Origin: Undaria pinnatifida
Taxonomy: Eukaryota > Sar > Phaeophyceae > Laminariales > Alariaceae
NCBI GenBank assembly: GCA_012845835.1
Contig: JABAKD010000015.1
Location: forward strand, 6,911,974-6,975,973
Direction of reading: 5' to 3'
DNA length: 64,000 nucleotides
The first letter of the stretch is position 1; the number at the start of each line of letters is the position of its first letter. Made by a program: the position numbers and the translations under genes. The notes under the pieces were generated by a model. That model saw only the letters and a program-made list of their open reading frames with translations. It was not told the DNA's origin and searched no databases. Shown here piece by piece: positions 35,101 through 41,418 of this stretch.

Positions 35101-35812
35101 TAGCCTACGTAAACGTCTTACGTTTGTTGTTCGTTGTGGTGCAATACCGGGTACGTTCATGTGATCCCTTTTGCTTGTCCGAGTGCCGATATTGATCAGG
35201 TTACCGCTTTCCTCACGCTGCCCCTTCCCCTCCCCCCCGCTCCGTTTGTTTGTTTTGCTTGCAGCGAGACTTCTTTCCACATCTTCATCGTCATGGCCAG
35301 CCGCCGTCTCGAGTCGGACCGATTTCTCACCAAGGACTTTACCCCGGAGGTGCTGTGCGCGCACGTGACCAGCCCAACAAAGTCGTTTCGTCGTCGTCGT
35401 CGTCGTCGTGTTCACGCTTGTGTATGTAGAACTATAGGTGTGGGTAGGCCGCCGCAGAACGTGCCCCGAATTGCCGGGAGAAGGTCTCCGGCGACCCATT
35501 CACCCGACCGACCGATAACGCCGGCTTCGAGTCAACAGGGAAAAACGTGCGACGATAGAGTCCGGTCGTTTGTTCTCAGTCTCTCACCAAAAGTTACTCC
35601 ACGAAAACGATCAGTCGCAAACGGAACGACCCGCCGCCCCACATGCTCCTGTCACGTCGTCGCGTCCGCAACAGGTGTACTCCCAGGAGGGCTACGACCG
35701 CGTGTTCAACACGGAGGGGATTAAGGACCTCCTCCTGCGCCACTTCCCGGACATCGCCGCGCAGGTCCCTGAGGGGCAGTCAGCCTTCAAGCCGTGGAGG
35801 GTGTCGAGCTGA
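4769..35812 (+). CDS. Fatty-acid alpha-dioxygenase (alpha-DOX/PIOX), 15 exons
   Basis: Heme enzyme of the animal peroxidase superfamily; the family adds O2 at C2 of fatty acids to give 2(R)-hydroperoxides. Exons: 4769-4935, 20049-20121, 20262-20564, 25129-25221, 25880-26113, 27128-27194, 28151-28288, 29722-29798, 31103-31183, 31504-31599, 32150-32300, 33061-33149, 34075-34169, 35265-35349, 35675-35812. All junctions are GT-AG, phases agree, and the sum is 1887 nt = 628 aa, close to plant alpha-DOX (about 640). Key residues by analogy with plant enzymes: distal heme His182 (HDWMDH), HTIDWT with His332 and Thr337, radical Tyr402 and proximal His405 (VYRLHP), SRRLESDRF near the C-terminus. No premature stops or frameshifts. 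The weakest points are exon 1 and the exact acceptors of exons 2 and 5. Introns are full of repeats; the 3' end is duplicated at 52 kb. Confidence 0.9.
5160..5340. repeat. (AGAGC)n pentanucleotide microsatellite, imperfect
   Basis: Runs of CAGAG/AGAGC units with occasional TAGAGC and CAGAAC variants over about 180 bp, shortly after the start of intron 1. Confidence 0.9.
6821..7010 (+). mobile_element. R3 retroposon-like repeat with (AAC)n tail, copy 1
   Basis: About 190 bp that recurs in reverse orientation at 49270-49475. The block starts TCGTAGACTGACTCCCG and ends GGACTTGATGAG followed by an (AAC)n run. A simple-repeat tail at one end and two dispersed, oppositely oriented copies suggest a SINE-like element. 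Confidence 0.6.
7482..8264. mobile_element. Harbinger-like MITE, copy 1 (TTA target duplication)
   Basis: Terminal inverted repeats begin GGCCATTTCTTATGCAGTC on the left and end GACTGAATAAGAAATGGCC on the right. The element is flanked by TTA on both sides (7479-7481, 8265-8267), as expected for PIF/Harbinger TTA/TAA duplications. The subterminal parts are made of many GTCGAAAA/TTTTCGAC words that can fold back. No transposase is present, so it would be non-autonomous. Confidence 0.75.
8445..9289. mobile_element. Harbinger-like MITE, copy 2, inverted relative to copy 1
   Basis: Matches copy 1 in reverse orientation over nearly its whole length, ending GACTGTGAAAGAAATGGCC at 9289. Its left end is rearranged: a degenerate terminal repeat starts near 8514 and an extra partial subterminal block precedes it. 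No clear target duplication is seen. With copy 1 it makes a palindrome of about 1.8 kb with a short central spacer. Confidence 0.7.
9394..9728 (-). mobile_element. tRNA-related SINE-like element, copy 1, with 9-bp target duplication
   Basis: Flanked by GTGAGCTGT on both sides (9385-9393 and 9729-9737). On the minus strand it has a box A-like TGGTCAAACGGG and a box B-like GGTTCAAATCC (about 9614-9624) followed by CCACATCCACC, as in a tRNA T arm and acceptor, then a T run. A ~66 bp module (TTAGTGGGGTATTA to CCTTATAACACT) occurs at both ends. Box A to B spacing (54 nt) is too long for a plain tRNA. Confidence 0.65.
10207..10503 (+). repeat. R1 dispersed repeat, full copy
   Basis: About 290 bp, from ACACTCCAGCTGTGAGATCG through GGTCGGCGACTCCCCTT, GGGTCAACAGGGTGATG and GCGCGGAAACTATAAA to TCCTGTAAGTCGAATAACCG. 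Copies recur at 11.7, 12.5, 15.7 and 39.0-39.4 kb. This copy has the uninterrupted 3' end that serves as reference for the nested insertion at 39 kb. Confidence 0.85.
10918..11048 (-). mobile_element. R2 short retroposon, full copy with target duplication
   Basis: Read on the minus strand: GCGTTGGGCTGCGAAAGC, then ACGCGTATGAAAATACG, AAAGCTTTATTTTTCCCC, ATCCGCCGGAGGAT and a poly(A) tail of about 25. TAGTCATAG flanks it on both sides (10909-10917 and 11049-11057). A poly(A) tail plus a target duplication of this size fits LINE-driven retroposition. It may be a SINE or the 3' end of a LINE. Confidence 0.75.
11078..11178. repeat. (TAG)n/(CAG)n trinucleotide microsatellite
   Basis: About 100 bp of AGT units with a few AGC and GGT variants, immediately next to the R2 copy. 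Confidence 0.9.
11711..12075 (+). repeat. R1 dispersed repeat with internal duplication
   Basis: Same family as 10207-10503. The segment from TAGGTCGGCGACTCC to CAACAGGGTGAT is duplicated in tandem inside the copy (about 11820-11875 and 11888-11945). Confidence 0.85.
12450..12562 (+). repeat. R1 3' part following a G tract
   Basis: Only the 3' third of R1 (from TGTGGACGGAAACTATAAA to CCTGTAAGTCG and CCGGTGAGG), immediately preceded by a G-dominated run at about 12401-12450. Confidence 0.75.
12811..12862 (-). mobile_element. R2 3'-end fragment
   Basis: Poly(T) followed by CTCCTCCGGTGGGTGGGGAA and AATAAAGCTT, the minus-strand view of the R2 3' end. A weaker resemblance to the R2 middle appears at about 13095-13140. 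Similar T runs next to CGGCGG at 17611 and 19365 may be older remnants. Confidence 0.5.
13200..13475 (-). mobile_element. tRNA-derived SINE-like element, family B, copy 1
   Basis: Minus strand starts GCCGGTCGCCCCGGTGGCG with box A-like TGGCGTATCAGG and box B-like AGTTCGAGCCCC, then an A/T-rich body. T-arm pairing is poor, so a functional tRNA is unlikely. The head recurs at 23.7 kb. Confidence 0.45.
13510..13880. repeat. About 90 bp tandem repeat, 4 diverged units
   Basis: Units share TTGATTCAACAATTTGTTT, GGTCTTGCCTATTAATAG and CAATAGGTT...CTGACTTTCCAA. The array runs directly into the 42 bp minisatellite, whose ATTAATAG word it shares. Confidence 0.7.
13890..15030. repeat. 42-bp minisatellite, about 17-20 units, split by a SINE-like element
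   Basis: Unit close to CAATTGTGGCCGCAATTCC then GATTAATAGACAGCACCCGAAAT, spaced 41-43 bp, at 13890-14512 and 14891-15030. The 14513-14890 element interrupts it. Confidence 0.9.
14513..14890 (-). mobile_element. tRNA-related SINE-like element, copy 2, inserted in a minisatellite
   Basis: Second copy of the 9394-9728 element with the same layout: end module, body, box B-like GGTTCGATCCCC on the minus strand, end module. It splits the 42 bp minisatellite: the array breaks off near 14512 and resumes at 14891. Its outer ends are AGTGTTA and TAACACT, so short inverted termini are also present. Confidence 0.65.
15731..16367 (+). repeat. R1 copy enlarged by internal modules separated by G tracts
   Basis: Starts like other R1 copies, but the 3' half is multiplied. 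A unit GGGACAAAATCTGACAGCTG... ending in a G-only run is present twice almost exactly (about 15950-16137), then related modules containing RTAARCTATA and TCGAGGGGATAAA follow, each separated by 15-35 G residues, before the normal R1 end at GTAAGTCGTACAATCAGTG. Confidence 0.8.
16480..17580. repeat. Degenerate TTCCCGAC-type minisatellite, two blocks
   Basis: Blocks at about 16480-16700 and 17270-17580 consist of short words such as GTTCCCGACCG, TTTCCCGACT and GTCCCGTCCC with no fixed period. R2 and AT-rich DNA separate the two. Open frames here rich in FPT/RPD repeats are a by-product. Confidence 0.8.
16968..17087 (+). mobile_element. R2 short retroposon, second near-full copy
   Basis: Same sequence and length as 10918-11048, in the opposite orientation: starts GCGTTGGGTTGCGAAAGC, ends ATCCGCCGGAGGAT plus an A run. 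Flanked by AGCTA on both sides (16963-16967 and 17087-17091), a short possible target duplication. Confidence 0.75.
19706..20029. repeat. (CCCTT)n then (CCCCT)n microsatellite
   Basis: About 54 nearly perfect TTCCC units (19706-19978), then about ten CCCCT units to 20029, ending some 20 bp before the exon 2 acceptor of alpha-DOX. The minus strand is pure purine (GGGAA). Confidence 0.97.
20049..20564 (+). CDS. alpha-DOX exons 2 and 3
   Basis: Exon 2 (20049-20121) encodes WPCKCGIIALLMRRNLLQ and ends CAG|GTGAGG. Exon 3 (20262-20564) encodes residues 81-181, including the YNEIDCPSAGSAGQAFGRN segment, PDPFVVAEKLLARR and LNILAAAWIQAMV, all characteristic of the region before the distal heme His in alpha-DOX. 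Both exon boundaries are phase 0. An alternative exon 2 acceptor at 20061 would keep frame but break the phase match to exon 1. Confidence 0.9.
21480..22500. repeat. Higher-order tandem repeat (about 190 bp units in about 377 bp pairs)
   Basis: Two ~377 bp units (about 21517-21893 and 21894-22270) are close copies. Each is built of two related half units sharing GGGGACGATAGGGTC, a GTGTGGAAA...CCCAA block and CTGATTGG. A fifth, more diverged half unit follows to about 22500. Words such as GGGATCGAACAC resemble tRNA T arms, but no tRNA can be folded. Confidence 0.85.
23490..23742 (-). mobile_element. tRNA-derived SINE-like element, family B, copy 2
   Basis: Minus strand head GCCGGTCGCCCCCGTGGTC followed by TACCTTCGAATACTG; diverged from the 13.4 kb copy but with recognisable matches in head and body. 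Lies in alpha-DOX intron 3. Confidence 0.4.
24838..25010. repeat. Tandem duplication, about 85 bp x 2
   Basis: TGTTTGCTGTGCTTGG followed by an AAGTGAACTGCTTCTG-type segment and GAGGAACAAAA recurs at once in diverged form. The open frame keeps phase through both (CMFAVLG...SELLL...EEQ), but it lies within intron 3. Confidence 0.75.
25129..26113 (+). CDS. alpha-DOX exons 4 and 5 (distal heme His)
   Basis: Exon 4 (25129-25221) begins exactly at the distal His codon (HDWMDHTEGAEIELTAG). Exon 5 (25880-26113) encodes THWWDVSFVYGSD, EGGVMEHADNG and WVGVSLLQ, matching the WWDxSxxYG and GLLxLQ blocks of the family. The exon 5 acceptor is taken at TAG|ACA because it is the only AG that keeps frame with exon 4; a C-rich tract lies just upstream. 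Confidence 0.88.
25615..25800 (-). repeat. R8 intronic repeat, partial inverted copy
   Basis: Reverse-orientation copy of the ~200 bp core shared with 28.4, 28.75 and 30.25 kb (AAGCGGTTNTTAGTAGGATG... GACGTGTTCCGT...). Lies just before exon 5. Confidence 0.75.
26089..26345. repeat. Duplicated exon 5/intron 5 boundary
   Basis: The stretch TCCTGGGTCGGGGTTTCC to the CTGCAG exon end, and the following GTAGTTGACGAATGC, recur at about 26270-26345 inside the intron. In the second copy the donor is CAGGAGAG in place of CAGGTGAG, so it lacks the GT. An imperfect CTGTATAGCTA repetition surrounds it. Confidence 0.8.
26345..26530. repeat. CTGTATAGCTACTG degenerate short repeat
   Basis: Words such as TGTATAGCTACTGTACAGC are repeated with variation in the intron after exon 5. 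Confidence 0.7.
27128..28288 (+). CDS. alpha-DOX exons 6 and 7 (HTIDWT block)
   Basis: Exon 6 (27128-27194) encodes ALFSMEHNSIADEIAIAHP and ends in phase 1. Exon 7 (28151-28288) completes the split Asp codon and encodes EEIFRKARLAVCAIVAKI, HTIDWTVELLKTDVL and MRINWYGIIG. In rice alpha-DOX the equivalent His and Thr of HTIDWT help place substrate or bound ion (family knowledge); both are kept here. Confidence 0.92.
27293..27505 (+). repeat. R9 intronic repeat, copy 1
   Basis: About 200 bp shared with 33200-33410: TGAACT...AAGTG-GGAACTA-CGGT, GGACTGGCGCAT, GTCGGGTTGCGC, GCCTTCGA, CATGTTTYGGGTGA, GGAGCTCAGAAA. Confidence 0.8.
28050..28140. repeat. (CAT)n/(CAC)n trinucleotide tract
   Basis: Imperfect CAT/ATG and CAC units directly upstream of the exon 7 acceptor. 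Confidence 0.8.
28387..28725 (+). repeat. R8 intronic repeat, direct copy 1
   Basis: Starts TGTACTCGATATTCAT and includes GGGACGGAGCACGTCGG, CCAGGCAGACA, AAGCGCGAAGCGCCG, then a second part ending GATCATTCCCCTTGTGCGGA. Confidence 0.85.
28747..29160 (+). repeat. R8 intronic repeat, direct copy 2
   Basis: Tandem neighbour of copy 1 with the same order of blocks and a longer second part reaching CTCCACCCCGCGCAGTATG. Together copies 1 and 2 fill much of the intron between alpha-DOX exons 7 and 8. Confidence 0.85.
30020..30447 (-). repeat. R8 intronic repeat, inverted copy
   Basis: Full-length reverse copy in the next intron. Transcribed with copies 1 and 2 it could pair with them across exon 8. 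Confidence 0.85.
31103..31183 (+). CDS. alpha-DOX exon 9 (catalytic Tyr and proximal heme His)
   Basis: Encodes 27 residues including LTEEFASVYRLHPMLPD. The Tyr (codon 31154-31156) corresponds to the radical-forming Tyr, and the His three residues later (codon 31163-31165) to the proximal heme ligand. Flanked by TTTAG and the donor GTGCGT. Its intactness argues for an active enzyme. Confidence 0.92.
32517..32645. repeat. (GTT)n/(GTG)n imperfect trinucleotide tract
   Basis: Imperfect TTG/GTT/GCT units in the intron after exon 11. Confidence 0.75.
33200..33410 (+). repeat. R9 intronic repeat, copy 2
   Basis: Same orientation as copy 1, in the intron after alpha-DOX exon 12, diverged by scattered substitutions. 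Confidence 0.8.
33480..33600. repeat. (CAG)n imperfect trinucleotide tract
   Basis: CAGCAG and CGGCGG units with interruptions, in the intron after exon 12. Confidence 0.75.
34180..34510. repeat. Tandem repeat of about 80-90 bp, 3-4 units
   Basis: Units share GAANATGAACCCGAG (near 34255, 34342, 34418), GGAAAACGA-AAACGGA and AACTTAACGAGAGCGTGAAACG. Located at the start of the intron after exon 13. Confidence 0.75.
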
Positions 35813-36590
35813 GCGCGAGGCCGCTTGAAATAGCGGCTGTCTGGTTCGCCACGCATGCGGCCGGGTGGCCTAGCGGCCGCGGTAGCGGCACTAGTGGCAG
35901 CTGTGGCGGGGGCTGTAGAAGAGTCTGTGAATGCACACTCGCACAGCAGGATTAACACAGATCAAATTGAACGTATTTTGAAGGTCGTGGTCCCGTGACG
36001 GGGAAAGTTCCAGCTCAAGCGCTAGCTTCAACATGAGGCTGGAGTTGGAGATCAATTCATAGTGGGTGGAATAGGGTTGCAAGGTCGAACCTCAAGTGAT
36101 GGCGGACCGTGCCAGAAGTCGAAGCCGCGTTCACGGCTCAACCCAAGACGAACGGCAAAAATACGGAGTACACTGTAATGCGTCGGTTTGGAGTCCAGCT
36201 AACGTCTTCAAAATGTCGGACGTACCGATTGTTACGCCTTCGGGACGCTGGGTTTGTTTTTTGATTGCCGAGTTGGACGTGACTGTACCCCTTGCTGCTG
36301 AAGAGGAGTGCATGTATTTCGGGAAAGAGGTGTATTCATCCTAGGGAGGAAATCATTGTGAGACGGAGGCGCTATTAATAGTGACTAAAAATCGATCGCG
36401 CAGCTTGTATCTCGCGCAGAAAAAGCGCTCGTACAGTAGTATCAGCGGTGGAACCAGACTACATTTGGCTTGGTCCGGTTCATTCACAGGGTCAGAAGAG
36501 AAAGCATTTTGGTCCTTCGCTTACCTCTCTATTAATAAGTTGCCCGTGTCTTCTGCGAAGGTAGGCGGCCGACCGTGATGGTTGGAGTAT
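34918..36590 (+). repeat. Segmental duplication, source copy (alpha-DOX 3' end and flank)
   Basis: From the last part of the intron before exon 14 through exons 14-15 and about 0.8 kb of 3' flank. Pairs with 51970-53870. Landmarks shared by both: TTCTTCCGTTTCT, TTGTCCGAG, exon 14, exon 15, GGAATAGGGT-GCAAGGTCG, TTGCCGAGTTGG-like and TCACAGGGTCAGAAG. Confidence 0.85.
35265..35812 (+). CDS. alpha-DOX exons 14 and 15 (C-terminus)
   Basis: Exon 14 (35265-35349) encodes SETSFHIFIVMASRRLESD and so on, the block holding the Arg residues of which one binds the fatty-acid carboxylate in plant enzymes. Exon 15 (35675-35812) encodes YSQEGYDRVFNTEGIKDLLL and ends FKPWRVSS, then TGA. This pair of exons is the part duplicated at 52.3-52.8 kb. 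Confidence 0.92.
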
Positions 36591-37436
36591 GAGGATTTCG
36601 CCGTTTTCGTTTTTTTTTCAGTGTTTTGTCCGTGTAGTAGTTTGCGCAGTAAGCACGACATGGGGCGAGTTTTGTCCGTTATGTATTGCGCTGCCTGCCT
36701 GCTGAGAAGCGTGAATGGGTGAATGTCGCTTAATTACTGGTGTTTTGTGTACCGTAGTAGGATGTATGTATACTTATGTACGCAGTTGGTAGCTCTTTGT
36801 GAATGGTCCGTACTGCTTACTACTATATCTTGTCTGGACGATGACTTGATGAAAATTCCTAAGAGTTTACTCTTTGGTTCTCCTTCTCGGGTAAACAAAG
36901 GCTATCATATGCCATGCTGAAGCTGCTTTCTTGAAGCACATTTCGTAGGCGATTGGGTAATCTACCTTTTGAGGCCCACCGGAAGCAGGTTTCCAGTCTC
37001 TTTCCTACTACCTTTGGGTGCCGTACGGTGGAGCAGAGCTAGTGAGACGACGAAAAAGTTAACGATGACAAAGACGTATTCTCTCAGAGAAACCTGAAGG
37101 AACCGTGAGATCTTTCTGGCCTAATATCCAGACCGTGAGCAAGTGAGTGAGTGAGTGAATGAGTGTCGCCTCTTACAGGGAAGCTGCAAACCACGCACGT
37201 TTTGAATCCGAATTCGTTTGGCGCTAAAATCCACCCGATCGTGCAGCTTATGTGACACCAAACAGCCTCACAAAGTTTCAGCTCCATTGAATCTCTGTGT
37301 TGAATGTGGTCCATGGGTGTCGGGCCCACCGGCGCGTTCTGACTGCACTCAAGCTCACGCCAATACCTCAGAAAAGGTCTGAACTTTACTGCCTGTCGAC
37401 AAGAAGGTTCCAGCAACATATCTGAGTATATTTCAC
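36590..37436. other. Intergenic, no feature recognised
   Basis: Ordinary mixed sequence with a short (GTGA)n run near 37140. No exon could be supported. Confidence 0.4.
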
Positions 37437-38085
37437 TCAGTCAGGCGCTTTCTGCGGGTGCTACAAGCTGGTTCAAGTAAAAATACCTAAATTCTCTCCC
37501 CGGCGAATACCGCTCCGAATACCGCTCGCAATATCGAGCCAAAGAGTGAATATCTGGTATAATAGTGACCCCCATGACTAGTAGAAGAGGGTGACATGGA
37601 CATTTTTCTTTTACCGGAATCGGGCTGTCTCTAGGAGCGAAACTCATATTGACCAATAACAGGTCTCCATTTTTTTCAATCATATTCAGGCTTTTTCCCA
37701 GCGGGGGCGAAGAAAAAAATTGCGCCACATTTTTGCATGATCCGGTTGGACCTACTTCAAAGCATGTCTCTGCAGAAATTTGCGCGCAAAAAATCGAAGG
37801 TCTGACCTGCTTGTGTTCAACATTACGCAAAATCTGGCGAAAAAACTGAATCCTACACTAAACCAAGTCATCTGAAGGAAATATGGTATCTTACTCATTT
37901 TTACGCACAAGAGTTCAAATGTGCACGCCGTTTCTTGAGAGATGGACCCTGTAATCTGCACACGTGTCCTTCATGCCCATCCCGAGGCCTGACCCGCCAA
38001 CCGATATATTTGGTGTGCAAGAATGTGCCACAAATATACGAGTATCAGGTACGAGCATGTTGGGCGCTGGCGCTGCTGCTGCTGC
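37437..38085 (+). repeat. R10 long direct repeat, copy 1
   Basis: About 650 bp matching 39562-40740: CAGGCGCTTTCTGCGGGTGC, AGAGGGTGACATGG, TTGACCAATRACAGG, GAGAAAAAAATTGCGC, TCTGACCTGC, then CAACCGATATATTTGGTGTG and TGGGCGCTGGCGCT. It ends in a (GCT)n run. Confidence 0.85.
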
Positions 38086-38569
38086 TGCTGCTGCTGGTGC
38101 TCCTGCTACGACTATCGCGAGTTAACGAAAAACTGCCACTGCTTTGTGATAGCCGACGCGACCGCCACCCTGTCTACCTCCGTGGTGTCCCCCCATTGTG
38201 TGCGGCATCTAGAACATTGCTGTAGAGGTCCCTCTATAGTGCCGTTTAGGTAGTGCAGGTTGCCCACTGTTGTGGCCTGTGAAATGCTTACCTGGTAGCA
38301 AGGATGGGAACATCGAATATAGTGGAAGCATGCGGATTATTGCCGGTTGCCGCTATAGTGCCGGTGTTCCCGCTGGTACTATCGGAAGCCACCACGATAC
38401 TTTAATCAAGTTAAAAAAAGCGACACGTACCGACGAAACTACGTGCTCCGATGTTAAAAAAGAGTCTAGGGCCTACTAGGGCAGCAGCAGTCTTTTAGGA
38501 GCGGCGCATATCTAAAAATAAAATAGCATATAGTCTATATATCCACGCCCTGGATATCACCTAATTACC

Positions 38570-38995
38570 TTTTAGAGCCGTCCATGCCGCTGTTGCAATT
38601 CCCAACCCCCCCTCCGCCCCCAACGCCCCCTCCTTCCCCACCACCCGCACCATCGCCTAGACCTAGCACCACGCGTATAGCAAACCCCTACATCTATGCG
38701 ACCTAAAGCCCCCCCCTCCCCCCCCCCCTCCCCCCCCCGCCTCCCCCCCCCCCTCCCCCCCCCCCTCCCCCCCCCCCTCCCCCCCCCCCTCCCCCCCCCC
38801 CCTCCCCCCCCCCCCTCCCCCCCCCCCTCCCCCCCCCCCCCCCCCTCCCCCCCCCCCCTCCCCCCCCCCCTCCCCCCCCCCTCCCCCCCCACATTCCACC
38901 CTCCTCCCCCACAAGAAGGATTTTTAGTTGCACGCACAAATCGAGCTGCCCCACCTGTCCCTCCCTCCCTTCCCCCCCTCCCGCCCCCCATTTGA
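38570..38995. repeat. C tract with spaced T (poly-C/CCT), about 200 bp pure
   Basis: From 38707 to 38890 the plus strand contains almost only C with a T every 8-12 bases; C-rich flanks extend it. The opposite strand has very high G-quadruplex potential. Long Pro- or Gly-only frames here are artefacts of this tract. Confidence 0.95.
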
Positions 38996-39024
38996 TCAAA
39001 ATCAGGCCCCCACGTCCTTAGAAA

Positions 39025-39435
39025 CTCCGCCCTCCCCTCACCGGTTAACCGTTATTCGTTTTTTTTTTTTTTTTTTTTTTTATCCACCGGCGGATGGAGA
39101 AAAATAAAGCTTTATTTAGCTCACCACAATTCCACGTATTTTCATACGCGTCGTGTGTCGACTTACAGGATTCACTTGATAAACTGATGCATTTCCTTCC
39201 ACAGCTGTCAGATTTTGTCCCTTTCAGAAACGGGTTTATAGTTTCCGCGCACAGACTGCCTAACATCACCCTGTTGACCCTGATAGCTACACTGTAGTTG
39301 CAAGGGGAGTCGCCGACCTATATCCTTAATGAGGACACACAACCCGTAAGACGCGCGATCGGAGTATCACACACAGCTTGCAAAGATGAGTTTCGACAAA
39401 ATATTTGATCTCACAGCTGGAGTGTATTTTAATCT
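39025..39435 (-). repeat. R1 full copy, minus orientation, interrupted by R2
   Basis: The R1 body lies at 39161-39435 and its last ~30 bp at 39025-39058. The retroposon R2 sits between them, inside the GTAAGTCG|AATAACC site that is uninterrupted in the copy at 10.2-10.5 kb. Confidence 0.85.
39059..39160 (-). mobile_element. R2 copy, 5'-truncated, inside R1
   Basis: Begins at CGACACACGACGCG, lacking the first ~35 bp of full R2, and ends CCATCCGCCGGTGGAT with an A run of about 23. The insertion point in R1 is identifiable to within 2-3 bases (CG repeated on both sides). Confidence 0.8.
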
Positions 39436-39561
39436 TTATAATATATAGTCTATAGTAGACTATATTTCAAAGTATTTTCTTGGCGTTTCTGCCCGGGACT
39501 GCGGGTGTACTTCCCGTATCCTAGCCGATGAAACGTAGTGGCGTCTCGGCGACACACTGCG

Positions 39562-40740
39562 GTGCAGGCGCTTTCTGCGGGTGCAACGCAAACGGAAGCG
39601 TCACAGTCCGAGTTGAAGCTGCTTATTGTGCACGTCATGCCATGTCTGTCCTCACAGATTACACGTGTCCCCGTGCCGCTTTTCATCGCCGCTTCTCCGT
39701 GCTGTCCTCTGTGTGGGCTTTTGGTGGTGTTTCAGGTTGGTTCACGTACACAAACCCAAATTTTCTCCCACACGAATACCGCTCGGAATATCTAGTCAAA
39801 GAGTGAATGTTAGGTATCATACCGACCCCCATGGCCAATGTAAGTGTAAGAGGGTGACATGGCCAGTTTTTTTTTCAACACCCTCGGGCTGCCTCTACGA
39901 GGAGCAAAACTCGTATTGACCAATGACAGGCCTTCATATCCTTCAATTCCATTCAGGCCGTTTCCAAGCGGTGGGGAGAAAAAAAAATGCGCCGAGTTTT
40001 GCACGAACCGGTTGGAGGTACCCCAAGGCATGTCTGTAGAATTTTTCGCGCAAGAAGTCGAAGATCTGACCTGCCTATATTCAACATTAAGCAGAATCTA
40101 GCGAGAAAAATGCATCCTACACCAAAACCAAGGAATTTGAAGGAAATAACATATCTTACTCATTTATATTTTTAAGCACAAAAGTCCAAATGTCCACGCC
40201 GTTTTTGAGAGATAGACCCTGAGCTTATGCACACGTGTTCTACATGCCCATTCTGAGGCCTGACCTCAAGGGGGGGTTTCTTTTCTTTTTTTTCGCCGAA
40301 ATATTTTGGTCTAAGGGGGGCCACATTTATTTGCCAAAAAATCTTAACTGACGACGAAAAATCAGACAAAAAAAACAAAAAAAACGACGACAGGTGAAGT
40401 CTTTGCAAATGGCACATAAAAGACGTGTGCAAAATTTCATGGTCTATATCCAAAAAAACGGCGTGGATATTCGCCGGGGAATAAACTTTTTTTTTTCACG
40501 TGAACCAGCCTGTATCAACAACAACTTTGCTATAAGGACATTCTTTCCCCTTGACGGACGCCCGTCAATGAACTCTCCAGACAAAAAATAGCATGTCCAA
40601 GTCTTCGTATACATTGACGGCCCAACACTTAAGTCTTGTTCGATAGTCCGTCAACCGATATATTTGGTGTGTAAAAACGTGCTACGAGTATACGAGTATC
40701 AGGTATGAGTATGCTGGGCGCTGGCGCTTCAGCTGGCGGG
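39562..40740 (+). repeat. R10 long direct repeat, copy 2, with ~380 bp extra block
   Basis: Matches copy 1 at 39562-40265 and again at 40648-40740. The block between (40266-40647) is absent from copy 1. It starts with G and T runs and has no terminal repeats I could define. The copia element lies right after this repeat. Confidence 0.8.
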
Positions 40741-40815
40741 TACGTTACTACCTTCGTCTGTCTTCCCTGGTCACGACCGTGTCGGTGGGTGCACTGCTGT
40801 GTCGGTGGGGTGATG

Positions 40816-41327
40816 TGTTGGTGATAGCGGCAGTGTGTATCGACCGAGCTGCTGTAGATCATCTGATTGGATAGTTTGAATATTGAATTGTCAATTGTAG
40901 TAAGTTGATGCTGGATATTCTGGGAATACTCTTTGTGGTACTTCGACAAGTTGTACACAAGTACGAGCTATACAATGGACCGTAGGTGTGTGTGTCGGTA
41001 CATTGGTATGTGGTACATTGGACACTTATCCAGTAGGAAGGTTCAGGCATTGTTGCTGTAGGTCTGACTATCGGGCTATTGTCATGTTAGGGGTATTGTT
41101 TGTGGTACGGGCAACAACTCGAGGGTTTTGTGGCACGTCTGAAAGTACATAAGGCCGTGTTCTGTGTTATGCGTGATCGGGTAGTTGCATAGCGTGATCC
41201 TGAGGATGAGGTTGTGCGCGCCCACGAGCGCCCCCACCCTGCTCACTCCACCTTGCCTACTTGTCTCAGAAGGGCAATTGCTCAATAATACAACATATTT
41301 TCCCCAGAAGCCACGAGTTTACCAACA
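40816..41327 (+). repeat. 5' LTR of the copia element
   Basis: Starts TGTTGGTGATAGCGG and ends GTTTACCAACA. 512 bp, the same length as the 3' LTR, with inverted TGTTGG/CCAACA ends. It should hold the element promoter; no clear TATA box was assigned. Confidence 0.95.
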
Positions 41328-41418
41328 CGCTATAGCGTCAAAGGTGTCTACTGCTCCGTCGTCCCCTTGGACTACACTAGACTGCTGTACGAGAGAGGCC
41401 TGCTCAACCTGTCTCATC

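Noticed and set aside
38572-38999. Pro-rich and Gly-rich open frames on both strands
   Set aside because: Direct consequence of the C tract.
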